Origin: Lobosporangium transversale
Taxonomy: Eukaryota; Mortierellomycota; Mortierellomycetes; Mortierellales; Mortierellaceae
Assembly: GCF_002105155.1 (NCBI RefSeq)
Contig: NW_019028989.1
Location: forward strand, 558,001 to 622,000
Direction: 5' to 3'
DNA: 64,000 nt
The notes beneath the pieces are model-generated. The model worked only from the letters and a program-made list of their open reading frames with translations, had not been told where the DNA came from and ran no database searches. Numbering within the stretch: position 1 is the first letter of the stretch; each line of letters begins with the position of its first letter. The translations under genes and the position numbers were made by a program. This document shows, in pieces, positions 15,859-32,406 of this stretch.

Positions 15859-16451
15859 TTATTGAACACTCTCTCCTTCCTTATTCTGCTCTGCTCGTAG
15901 ACGCTCCAGGCGTTGAGCATTTCTTTTCAATAGAATCCTGCGAACGTTCGCTTTTTCAATTTCAGCCATTTCATGCCAGTTATCTATCCTAGACATAGTT
16001 CCGTCTTCATTAACGACTATTAAGAAACATAGCAATAGGAGTAAATAGCTATGAGTTTATATAATTAAGTAACACTCGATAAATATTTTTCTTTTGAAGA
16101 CTAAATTGACTTACCAACAGGCCCTAGAATATCCAGCTTGAGGTCTTGGCCATTGACCTCCAACTGGTTAGCGCCATTGTCAGCCTTTCCTGGCGCAGGT
16201 AGAGCTAGTACAGTCTTGTTGCCATCCTGATTTTCATTATTACTGTTGTTTTGCGAATGAGATTCCTTAACAGATTGCTCATGTATATGCTGTGTTGATG
16301 AAGGCGAAGTTGACGACGACATTCTGTAGAATGTGATGTGTTTCGGGGCAGTAGCAGTGACAGTAGAGGATGGGAAAATGGTTCTTGAGAAGAGTGTAAT
16401 GCTACGAAGAAGCATTTGTTTTGGGAAACAATAGAAGGAAAAGGAATGCAA
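15859..16451 (-). CDS. Small conserved protein, possibly mitochondrial, function unknown
   Basis: Two exons, 16451-16115 and 16016-15859, give 164 residues. The first 45 residues are rich in Arg, Ser, Thr and aromatics without acids (MLLRSITLFSRT), which fits a mitochondrial presequence; an internal Met near residue 44 could give a shorter cytosolic form. A Ser/Asn/Gln-rich linker follows. The C-terminal third looks conserved: a short module reading LDILGPVVVNEDGTMSRI, then NWHEMAE and a basic helix with KRNAQRLERLR. I associate this GP-[VI]-VVN-x-DGT-x-SRI-x-NW pattern with uncharacterised fungal proteins, but cannot name a family or role. The intron splits the GPV codon run exactly, which supports the model. 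Confidence 0.75.
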
Positions 16452-16790
16452 AGTTGATCACAAAAAAAAAAAAAAAAAAAAAGCTGTCAAAATAACTGAG
16501 TATTTCAGTGTCTGTGCGGTGGACATTTCCACGCGATTCTGGAGATTTCTTTCACTGTCCTAACAGAGCATCATCTCACAACTTGGTAAGAGCTCACATA
16601 CACACTGCAACAAGGATTTTTTTTTTTTTAAATTTTATTATTGCTCATGTGCACAGACAAGATTATGGTACAGTATGCTGAGATCTAGCGGATACGCGCG
16701 AAAATAAAAAAATCTGGAAAAAGTGCGAAAGAAAAAAAAAAATACAAGTGGTGCAGGAAAACTAAAGTACAGATGGCTGGCTTTTTTTTT
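16452..16790. other. Short spacer with several A/T runs
   Basis: This 339-base gap between the small conserved gene and the stop of the zinc-finger gene holds A runs at about 16461-16481 and 16733-16741 and T runs at 16619-16629 and 16782-16791. It serves as promoter of one gene and 3' UTR of the other. No further gene was seen. Confidence 0.4.
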
Positions 16791-19700
16791 TTAAGAGCGA
16801 TGAGCATACATGCCTGACATGGGGTTCGGATGTGGCAAGCGTGCATATGGGTGGTGATGTGACTGACCATGCTGTCGCTGGTAATGATATGGGTTTTCAC
16901 CATGAGAACCATGTCCTAAGCTAAAGTTACTCAATCCATCATAGGTCAATCCCAGACCAGTAGAATGTGGGCCATAGGGCATGTGGGTTGGATGCTGACC
17001 CCTGCCCCCCAAAGAAACAAACGGAGACGAGTATGAAGATGGTCCCCCAATATGAGCACTCAAGTTAAGGGCTCCATCCATGCTTGGATTCTTGATTCGC
17101 TTTCTGGACAAATCCACCAAGTGGACTGTCTTTTCGTGTGTCCTCAGATTGTGCAATTGTGTATAGGCTTTGGTGCATCCCCCTTGTGTACATTTGAAGG
17201 GCTTGAACTTGAAGTCTGCATGAGCGGTCTTGATATGCAGAGCCAAGGACTTGCGCTGTGAAAAGGCCTTGCAGCAGCCTTCAACGATACAATGAAATGG
17301 TTTAAGCTTGATCACAGGCGTGTGTCCTGTCCTCTCATGAGACTTCAAATTGTGAAGTTGTGTATATGCCTTTGCGCATCCGGGAACAGAGCACTCAAAC
17401 ACTCTTGCTGCAATGGCTTTGCGCGGGATCGCATTTGTGCGTGGTCTCATCAGGATAGTCGTTGGCGAGTCTGAGTCCTCTTCTTCGCTCTGCATCTGCG
17501 GAGGAGCCGTAAGAGCAGCATCAACAACTGTTCCAAATGAAGCGGAATCAAGTGCTGTAGTCAACGACAGAACTCCGCTGGATGCGACGGAAGAGGAGGT
17601 TGAGTTTACAGAGTTGGTGCGAGTTCTGTAACCAACACCGCGCTGGAATTCCAAGGATGGAGTGCGACTCTTCTTAAAGTTGACACGGATAGGACCATAA
17701 CGAGAATCAGTGTTGGTGCTCCCATTAGCACTCGTAGGCGCCATGGAGGGTCCAACTCGACTATAATCAACGTGGGACATGATCGTAGGAGTCTCATGCA
17801 TATCCATAGAGTAGGACGAGGGCTGGTACTCAGACTGGAGCATGCTTGTGGGTGATAAAAGAGGAATACCTCCCATGGACGGCATACTGGATTGCTGTGA
17901 GGCTACCGAGGGCTCACTACCATGTCCGTGTCCGTTAGTATACGAACCAATGGCCGAATTTCTGTTAGATTGAGGATAAGAGCGTTGGTGATAATGGCGA
18001 TCTTGTTCTAAAGGTTTGGTAGGATGATGAAAAATAAAGGCATGTGAGAAGTTAGTTGAAATGAAAGGAAGAAAGAAAGGAAGAAAGAAAGAAGAAAAGA
18101 AAATAAGAAAGAAGGAAGGAGGCTTGAATTCAACTTTAAAGTTTGAGTGAACAAACAAACACACACATCTCATCATCAACGGAATTAGAGTGCCTTTTTT
18201 GGGAGTGAAAACAATAATTATGCATTTGAAAAGAGATGCAAGATGAAGATCCAGATCCATAAGCATAGATGCAACTGGCAATGGAAGACAAACAGAGATA
18301 GAGAGGAAAGATGTAGAAAAGATAGAGATGTTGGCGTAGTATTGATGACCGTGGGATAATTTAGCAAAAAAGGCAACTGAACATAGCCCTTGTGGTCACT
18401 TAAAGTACGTGGGTGGTGTGCGTATATGGCTTATTCTGTGCTGGCACTTTTCAGCTCGTACAACTCATAACGCCCGCAGATCAGCGGAGCCCAAAAAAAA
18501 CCTACCAAGTATCTCTTGCTGCATATGCAAGTTATCTGCCGACATGCTAGCCACCCAGACCTGAGGCTGCTGATGATTATCACTAATGATTTGAGGAAAC
18601 AAAAATATATCATGTCAGAGAACATTTAGCGTCTGGGATGGAGCTCAACGTTTAAGGATTATTTTGAATCCCTTTTTTTTTTTTTTTTTTTTTTTAGCGT
18701 GTCCTTTATTTTGTTTACCTGCATGGATAGTGGGATGATGCCGATCGGTTGTGTTTTGGCGACGACTCATCATTAAATGGAGTATAATCAGGCGTCGATG
18801 GAGACAGAGATGACTGCGATGACAATTCATCCACAGAAGGAGCTATTACAAGACACAATATTAAAGAGAGAATGCTTTAGTAAGTCTATGTATTCTTCTT
18901 GTGTGGTTGGATGTATGTTTTTTTGACTTTGAGGACTAGGTCATGCTGTCATGAAAACACTGTGCTGGGTCCATTTATAGCTGAGAGCCCTTTGTTTTTT
19001 TTTGTTTTTTTGTTTTTTTGTTTTGACAGGTATTGTAAAAGAACGAGGCAGGGGAAAGGATTTAACAATGAACAGAGGGGGTAACAGCGGAGCGGACAAA
19101 AAAAGAGAGCAAATGCGGGAGTAAAAAAGAGCACGAAAAAGACAGTGACGAAAAGAGCAATGGAGATGATATGGCCAAATGGACAAAAAAGGCGAATACG
19201 GATATAAAATATAAAGTGCATGCAATATGACAAAAAGTCCAGAGGAATGATAGTAATATTAAAAAATAACAATGAACAACAATAATAATAAAAATTACGT
19301 ACCATTGCTCGCTGTCCAGGTGGAAATGGCTGGGATCATCCCAACTGCATGGGTGCTCAATGGCGAAGGCAGCTGTGAACTAACCGTTAACTGATCAGGC
19401 GATGCTGGAGCATGGAATGTGGACGAAGATGTTGCTGTTGATAATGCAGGTGAAGCAACTCCGTTGCTGCTGTCGTTATTACTGACATTACCGTTATTCG
19501 AGTAATCATGATTTTCTGACGATGTGGCTGTATTGGATGAGAGCGATGGCGTTGATGTGGACGATGTCGTGGATAATGTTGATGTTAGTGTAGGAGTAGG
19601 TGTCGAAGCATTCGATCTCTGCTGTTGCTGCCTCGCATTATAATGGTAGGAGTTATGCTGGTGATAGTCATAGGAAGCATGATAATTACTCGCATATTGG

Positions 19701-20062
19701 TTGTTCAACTGCCGGTTCATCATGGGATTCATCAAGTCAGAATCTAGGGTTTGGTGCGGCTGCTGGTAAATGTCAACTTGATGTTGAGTAGGAATGGCCT
19801 TTTGCAAGTCTGAATGATAGCTATGGTTGTCATTTGAGCCGTGGCTGTGCTGGGGAGAATTGCTATATGCTTGCGATTGCTGTTCGTCATGGTAACCAGA
19901 TTGGGACGAGTTATAATGGTGCTGTGAAGACTGTTGACTAAATTGATTGGAAAGAGGGCCGTTGCTTCCTCCATTGCTTAGACTGCTGCCCATGGCAACA
20001 GATCCGAGTGAATAGTAGGCCGCAGGGATCTGGACCTGGACTTGAGTATTATTGGAATGCAT
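16791..20062 (-). CDS. C2H2 zinc-finger transcription factor (three fingers)
   Basis: Four minus-strand exons, 20062-19303, 18842-18719, 18582-18506 and 18007-16791, sum to 2178 bases (725 residues). Three classical fingers of the form C-x4-C-x12-H-x4-H lie near residues 526-549, 560-583 and 593-616. The first and third share AYTQLHNL, suggesting internal duplication; the second has FSQRKSLALH. The linkers (about 10-11 residues) are longer than the usual TGEKP. The N-terminal half is Ser/Gln/Asn/His-rich with SPSTP sites, typical of fungal activation domains, and the C-terminus is Gly/His/Tyr-rich. The protein is presumably nuclear and DNA-binding; its targets are unknown. Exon 3 is only 77 bases, found through splice phase. 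Introns hold a 23-T run and a purine-rich tract. A 6.4-kb gene-free region lies upstream. Confidence 0.88.
18061..18121. repeat. Purine-only GGAA/GAAA tract in an intron
   Basis: Sixty or so bases are almost entirely A and G in GGAAGAAA-like units, interrupted by a single T. The tract lies in intron 3 of the zinc-finger gene. As read on the transcribed minus strand it is a long pyrimidine stretch some 50-110 bases upstream of the exon 4 acceptor, so it could act as an extended polypyrimidine tract. Confidence 0.7.
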
Positions 20063-22714
20063 ATTCGAGAATACTATAATAGGAATATATAAGGAGGAAT
20101 GGCGGCAATGTTTATCTAACTTGGTGAGTGTGGTGTGATTGTAAATGCCGTCAATGTTGGCAATTGGTATGAGATCGGATCAAATCAGATCGATGGTAGG
20201 ACAAGCCAGATCAGGGTCTGTCTATTGAATAAGCAAGCACTCAGTCGCGCAAGTTTAGAAAGTGATAGCGCTCCACAAAGTGAATTTGTTCGAAGATGAG
20301 GGTGAAAAAAGCGAGAACGAAGAAACCAGGGTATAATTTCAGAGACGATAAGACAGTGAAAGAAAAAATAAATCAGGGAATGGGAGATGCAAAAAAAAAA
20401 AAAAAAAAAAAAAAAGGAAAAGGGAGAAAAGGCGAGACAAAATGGAGAGTAAAGAGGGCCTTAACAAAGCGGGAATAAATGATCTTTGGAAACAACGAAT
20501 TGAATCAACCCGTTATTTCAAGAAAATGTTCAGAGATCGGAAAAGTCAGAAAAGGGGGAGGGTAAAAGGAAGAGCAACAACAGAATCGCAGAGAGTAAAC
20601 TTTTTTTTTTTTTTTTTTTTTTTTTTAGTTTTAGTTTGGGCAAAAAGACAACGTCTTTTTTTCACATTGCACACTTCCCATTCAGTGCTGCAAACGCAGG
20701 TTGGCTAGTCCAATAGTTTAAGGTCCCAAATCCTCCTCTTACGGAGGCTGGAGCCGTGTCCCACCCAGAGCATTGAATAGGAATGAGTTAATATTCTTAT
20801 AGTTACCTTTCGGTTTTCTTTTGAAGAGACTATGACTTGGCGGTATACGAGTGCAGGTGTAAAGGGGCGTGTTCCAAAGAGACTGGCAAATAACAGAATA
20901 GGTTTTAGAAAAAAAAAATGGCTAACAGGGAATAGGGTGATGATGACACGAATGACGCAGAGTCGGGCTATTGAATTGGTCGTTAAAAAAAATGGGACAA
21001 TACGAAGTGTGTGCGATGAAATTGTGTGGGTGAAGAGCGTGGGAGGAGTTGAAGAGGTAGATGGTGGGGAACCCAGTGAAATGGAGTGAAGTGGAGTGAA
21101 TAGGCGAAATCCTTTTTAATTTTATTTTTTTCCTTGTGTTTCCTTTCTCAGATGTCTGGGGAGAGGATTCATCAATCCTTTTATACAAAAATGAGAAGGA
21201 TATTCCTGATTTTTTTTCTTACTCTTTTCGTCTTGGTTTCCTTGAGCATTCGATGCTGCAACAAGATGAGTGCTTTGATTCATTTCTTTATTTTCTCTTC
21301 TTCATATTTTGCTCTCTATGAAATGTCGTTGGTTTATTCAATCGTTGGTTTTAATTCTCTCATATAAAAGACAAGTATAATATAATAGGAATATATAAAA
21401 TATATTAAATTCTTACACATTAAATAGATGTATTATATATATTCAGATTGATTTTAAGGTTTTACTTATGATGTGTACATCTTTGTTTTGTTTGTTTATA
21501 ATGCAACCTTATTTTCTTCGTTTCAAAAAAGGAATGTCTCTATTTTTTGCGCTGATATCCTCTTCAATACCACCCTCTCTCTTCTGCCTAGAACTGGAAA
21601 GACCATATCCCATATCCCATATTCTATGCACTTCGCAGATTATAGTGGATGAATATATATCAAATGGTGCACGTAGAAATATAGAAGGGCATTTTATGCG
21701 TATGCGTAGAGATCATGTTTGGGATGCCGTTCTTCTCGCAATACCATATTTTGGAATGGTATGTAGCTTTTGCACTTAGCCGTTAGCAGTACATAACACA
21801 TATAGCAATTCGAACCTTCCGTTGACTCCCTTGTCCAATGGAGCTTGAGTGCCTTTTTTTATTGTGAGGCCAAGAACACGGTAATCAAATAAGCTAGGAA
21901 ATATACTCTTATTATTTTAGCCACGTCAAGAGTTTCTTTCTTGTCGTCATCCTTAAAGGCCGCTCTTCGGTCGCATGCTAATTCGCGATAATGGGGAAGA
22001 AAGCCCTGTGTATATCGTCCTTATTTTCATACCCCAGTTGCCAGTTGCTACTCCTCAACTTTTTATGTAGTTTCCATGGCATAAACAAAGATTTTGAGAT
22101 TTACACTTAGTAAAGGAAATTGTTTACAAATCCCCATTGAATTTCTAAAGCGAGTAAGTAAGGGTATGCATGTCTGGAATTATCAGGAATTTATTTTTTA
22201 TTCCTATATAGCCAATGTAGCTTGGTAGCAGAGGTTTTAGAAAGACGGGTTTTTGGACTTGGTCAAAAGCAATCTTAAAGATGAAGAGTTATTAAAAATT
22301 TTATCCATTTTTCTTACGCCTGGGAATCAAGCGACAAAAAGAAAGAAGAAATACTTCAATCACTTCTCCGTAAAGTAATTGGCGAAGTCCTAGGTGCCTG
22401 TATCGAGCAAATGAAGAGTGCTGTGGTTTTTTTTACGCGTCTTCAAGGAACATCTGCTGGATTGAAGATAAAATTAAAAGATAAAAATAAAATTAAGAAA
22501 TAAGTAAAATAGGCACGTTTCGGATAGTACATGAACATTGGACTTGCTTCTCCTTTTTCATCGTTTTCAGCAACAAGTACATGTAATGGACTTCCCGCCT
22601 ATACCTCAGTCTTCATACTCCATGCACCATAACCATTATTTACTATTTAACTTTGACTCCTCGTTTCTGCGAAACGTGTATCAGTCCTATAATGATGAAT
22701 ATAAAAAAGCAATG

Positions 22715-22748
<34 letters not shown>
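22715..22748. repeat. AT dinucleotide microsatellite
   Basis: About 15 consecutive AT units occur inside the gene-free stretch, flanked by AT-rich unique sequence. Confidence 0.85.
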
Positions 22749-22751
<3 letters not shown>

Positions 22752-24308
22752 GTATTTAGTAAAAGCTAAAATATGCTCTCATATTTTTCTTACAACATGG
22801 TTTGTTGAAATTCTGTGAATAAAAAATTGTCCGGTCCACGGTGCTGCATACATACTGCTCTGTGCCAAAAAGAGATACGACGGAGAAAATATTGTGGAGC
22901 AGGAACAAGGAGAATTTGTTGAAGAAAGAGCACATCATTAAGATTTGCATTGATGTAATAAAGCATGGAACATCGGTGTTGGGCGAGAGCAGACTATATG
23001 GTCGATTAAGGGTCATAGTGTGAGTGGTGTCTCTATCCTTTCAATACGTTGCCACTATGCAATGCACTCAAAAGACTGACATTGAATATAGCATGGCTAT
23101 TTTACAACACCACAACATTGTTCTCGCTCTTGTATAATTCATCCGTCCCAATAGAGATAAGCAACGGCGAAGCGGCTCTTTCAATGCCCTCCAATGTCAA
23201 TCCAAAACGAACAACTTCTACAAGAAAAAAATTAACCAATTAAGAAAGGATTGGACAACCACAGATCATGGGGAACATACACTTAAAATTATCCATTCGC
23301 GGTTTTACTTTCTTTTCGTGTTTTATATTTAAATCAATGAAATCATTATGAAAAAAGCAGGGGAATGAGGAAAGTAGGGTTGAGATCATGCAATGTGAAT
23401 CATTGAGTATAGGTGGATAAAAGAGAGCTGGTTCTCCAAAAACGTGCTTAGATATTTTCGTGTTACAAGCATACACCATGGAAACATCCATCTGTTTCGA
23501 GAAAAAAGGACACTTTTACGCTGCAACATTGAATCATTCTCAACGCCATCGCTCTCGCTTCGTTATTTCTATCCCTAGAGCATTTATTGTTCTTTAACAT
23601 TTTCATTGGCACATCTCTCTTCCGTGCCATTATGAAAAATAGGTGAAAGTTTTACAGAGTTATAGAGATGAACTACAAATCAGCTATTCTAGGCGCATCT
23701 CCGACCTTTTTTAAAACGCTAGGTTTATTTTCTCCTTTATTCACCTCAATTACTAATTGAGTATTGGGGGCAAACGTTTCGTCTTGGCCTTTACAGTATC
23801 TACGTACTTTATATTTTTATTTTTAGCGAATAGGTTTAAATAAACATAAGGCAAAAAAAAGTCTTTTCTAGCTATATTAACAAAGTCATAGGAGAACTGT
23901 ATTGAGATGTACATATGTTATATATATAATATATTAACGAGACAGATGAGGCACCGAGTGATATGAATATGTGGAGAAAGAAAAAGTAAGGTTCGTATTG
24001 GGCTTCGCAGTATCCGTTTATTAAATGCGTACCTGTATCTGACCTGTCAAAAGAAACTTTACAATGAAATGACCAAGAGGAAGAACGGCGATGATCGAAA
24101 CAATAAAAAAACTTTAGGATCATCAAATGGACGCGTTCAGCACAAAAAGTAAATCTTCCGACGCTTACAAAGAAATGATCCAAGCATCAAAAGCTTTCCA
24201 AGGTTTTCTTAATTATGAGCCATTTTTCAGTTGATTTCAGCTATTGGTCCTACCACGATCTCCCCAAACTCTATTAATTGAGTCCGCGCAACTGTATTAG
24301 TATCAAGA

Positions 24309-24343
<35 letters not shown>

Positions 24344-24855
24344 AAACTCTCCGTTTCAATAAAGATACTTTTAGTGATATATACAGAAGTACTTAAAATG
24401 AGGGCTACATGCTCTGAAATGCTTTGTATATTTCAGCCCCCGTTTTTTGTCACAGGCTTGCTATTATTAAGCCATATAAAAAACTTTTTTTTTTTTTTTT
24501 TTTTTTTGGTTGCAATCACTATTTCCGTTATGATCTTGCCCCACATTGTCCTATAAAAAAGATGATAATGCAACAGTGACAGCAAATTGCAATAAGACGA
24601 ATAGCTGTAATTAGACGAACTGCTGTGATACAAAAAAAGGAAAACCGGTTTTTTGTAACTCAAGCAATTAATGCAATGTCGCACGGTCGTAAGAATTAGA
24701 GAGATGCTTTTTTACTGGGAGATCATTCGTCAGTCCATAAAAATTAATGCGCCCGCTCTTGCATGTATGAACTATGGCCTAAAAAGGAATCAAAAAAAGG
24801 GTTCTTGGCTACATGTTTACCAAATAAGCAAAAAAAAAAAAAAAAAGAGAGCTTT

Positions 24856-24934
24856 TGGACCACGAGGCCTCGAACCTTTTTTTTTATTAATTGGGTACCA
24901 TGGACTAGCCTATCTAAGCCACAAGATTTACAGG
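24856..24934 (-). other. tRNA-like remnant with A-box and B-box motifs
   Basis: On the minus strand, TGGCTTAGATAGG near 24920 resembles an A box and GGTTCGAGGCC near 24873 resembles a B box. The distance between them is what tRNAs use (47 bases from the T8 to the T54 position, against 46 expected). A run of 17 T lies about 10 bases downstream on that strand, as for RNA polymerase III termination. However, the acceptor and T stems do not pair well and no five-base-pair anticodon stem is present, so this is at best a decayed tRNA or the head of a tRNA-derived short interspersed element. Confidence 0.25.
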
Positions 24935-24970
24935 AGAAAGCATAAATGTTCCAAGTGTTTCAAGATATTA

Positions 24971-25038
24971 TTGGGAGCCAGAATGGATTATTAGTTGGAG
25001 CCAGAATGGATTATTAGTTGGCGCCAAAATTGATATTA
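24971..25038. repeat. 23-base tandem repeat, two good copies plus one decayed
   Basis: The unit TTGGAGCCAGAATGGATTA plus TTAG occurs twice almost perfectly and is followed by a third copy with several changes. It lies about 40 bases from the tRNA-like remnant in the gene-free stretch. Confidence 0.8.
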
Positions 25039-26453
25039 CACAAACGGACTGCGGAAAAGAAAGAGAAGCCTACCTGAGAGATACATGAAGCTGTCATGTT
25101 GTTTTTGTTTTGTTATGACCATTCTGCTTTTTACGCCATCCGGTATTGAACTTTACAGGTCAAGCAATGTGGCTTTCGAAGAGCCGTCTAATTTAATAAA
25201 GAGGAACTATTGAGATCAGGTCATTCTTATCCAAAGTGCTCAGGTCTTCAGAAGTCATTCATATTATTTTTTAGTGTATATTAATATCATTTGTCTTCAT
25301 AGTCCTCTGACACATATCATCGGATGCAACATGAACTGTACGCATCGCATAATTTCGCCGCACTCGAGGAAATTTTTTCAATAAGGTTAATAGCAATGAT
25401 ATGTACGAGTAAATGAAAGACACCTAAACAGTGATTTGCTGACTACGTGATTTGTGTAATGTCTGCATTAGTCTTTGATACTCCTTCGATAAAATGCGAA
25501 AAAAACTTCCTCCTTATCGTAAGAAGCCTAGGTAAATCTGACAATAATATGTATAAAATTAAATGATATTCTTTTGTGTGCACATGATAGTTATAGTAAT
25601 GAAATAATTGTATGGATGAAGGCGTAGTGTGGAGATTACGAGACCTTTAAATAGCAGACTAACATACCAAATAAAAAGAAATAAAAAAGCGAAGCATTAA
25701 GTAGACAGGTAATGGTTGATTCTTGGACCCCTGTATTCCAAAAAGTTCCCTCTTCCGGTTTATTCAGCTTCAACATTACCGTGCTCTCTCATGCCCTCCT
25801 TCTTTACAGGCTATTGTAATTTACAGTTCGTGAAGAGAAGCAATAACACATAATTTTGAGTGCGTGGTTGCTCTTTTCCACGCTTTGATGTTCCACGACA
25901 TGACGCGCCATTTCCTTCTAAGGAATACTTATTTTAAAGACTGAAGTAGCGTCCAATGAAAAACAATTGATCTTGGAAAAGAGAGAGTATGCCCTAGCTG
26001 TTTTAATTGTCCTAAAATCATGGGAGTTTGGTGTAGTTATCCTATACATCAATCCTTACTTTCTATTATGAAGAAATTCGTGCAAAGAGCTATATATTTC
26101 TTTATTTCTTTATTCATTAAAAAAAAAAAAAAAAAAAAAAGAATAGTAGTTGACGCTTTGGCAAGTTAATGTAGCTTCATGAAGTCATGATTCTAAGTCC
26201 AGAATTCCTAGCCAAGACTTGAGTGACAAGGCACAAAAGAATCACTGAAAGACGAGTGTGGCTGGGACGATAGACTTAGAAAGCTGAATATGAAAATTTT
26301 ACTCAGAGAAACGATACTTCTAATATGGCTACAAAGGTTGTAATTCAAGTATTTATAATTGACCACTCATTTTATTTTATTTTATTTTTTTTATTTTTAT
26401 TTTTATAAACCACTGATCGGATGATACTTTTGTCCTATCGTTCGTTATGTTGT

Positions 26454-32165
<5,712 letters not shown>

Positions 32166-32406
32166 TGTCTATTTTAGACTATGTTGCCTTGGAGATTGGA
32201 ATACCTGAAAGAGTTGAGTTTGTTTTGTAGCAGAAGGAGAAGAGGACAAAAACTTCATGTCAATGGTCATTGATGTTTAAATTATTGTTTGTTTGCATCA
32301 TGACGTTAGTGACTGCGACTGCAAGTTCATGGCCAAGGGCCGACTTTTCATTTTCCTCGGAGGTGATCATCTTCCTGAAACTATATGCACCAAGCTCCAA
32401 AAAAAG
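32166..32406. promoter_or_regulatory. Shared divergent promoter of MSH2 and INTS8
   Basis: Only 241 bases separate the MSH2 start codon (32165, minus) from the INTS8 start (32407, plus), so both promoters and leaders must fit here. I did not find a clear TATA box or named factor site. A plus-strand frame without a stop runs through part of the interval into INTS8, so an in-frame upstream Met near 32332 could give a slightly longer protein. Confidence 0.45.

Larger units (their letters stand above)
20063..26453. other. 6.4-kb AT-rich stretch without a supportable gene
   Basis: Between the start of the zinc-finger gene and the stop of MSH2 I find no frame with domain, low-complexity or splice features like those of the neighbours. 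All frames are under about 110 codons. The stretch contains long A/T runs (20391-20415, 20601-20626, 24312-24340, 24485-24507, 24830-24846, 26120-26140), an AT dinucleotide repeat at 22715-22748, a 23-base tandem repeat at 24971-25038, a tRNA-like remnant at 24856-24934 and TTTTA-type repeats at 26370-26405. It could be a large upstream regulatory region, a non-coding RNA locus, or relics of transposons too decayed to recognise by eye. Confidence 0.5.

Noticed and set aside
20296-21089. Several Lys/Arg-rich short frames upstream of the zinc-finger gene
   Set aside because: They arise from A-rich tracts, lack splice support and end quickly.
21134-21779. Hydrophobic short frames resembling membrane proteins
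   Set aside because: T-rich sequence gives Phe/Leu/Ser frames by chance; no family features.
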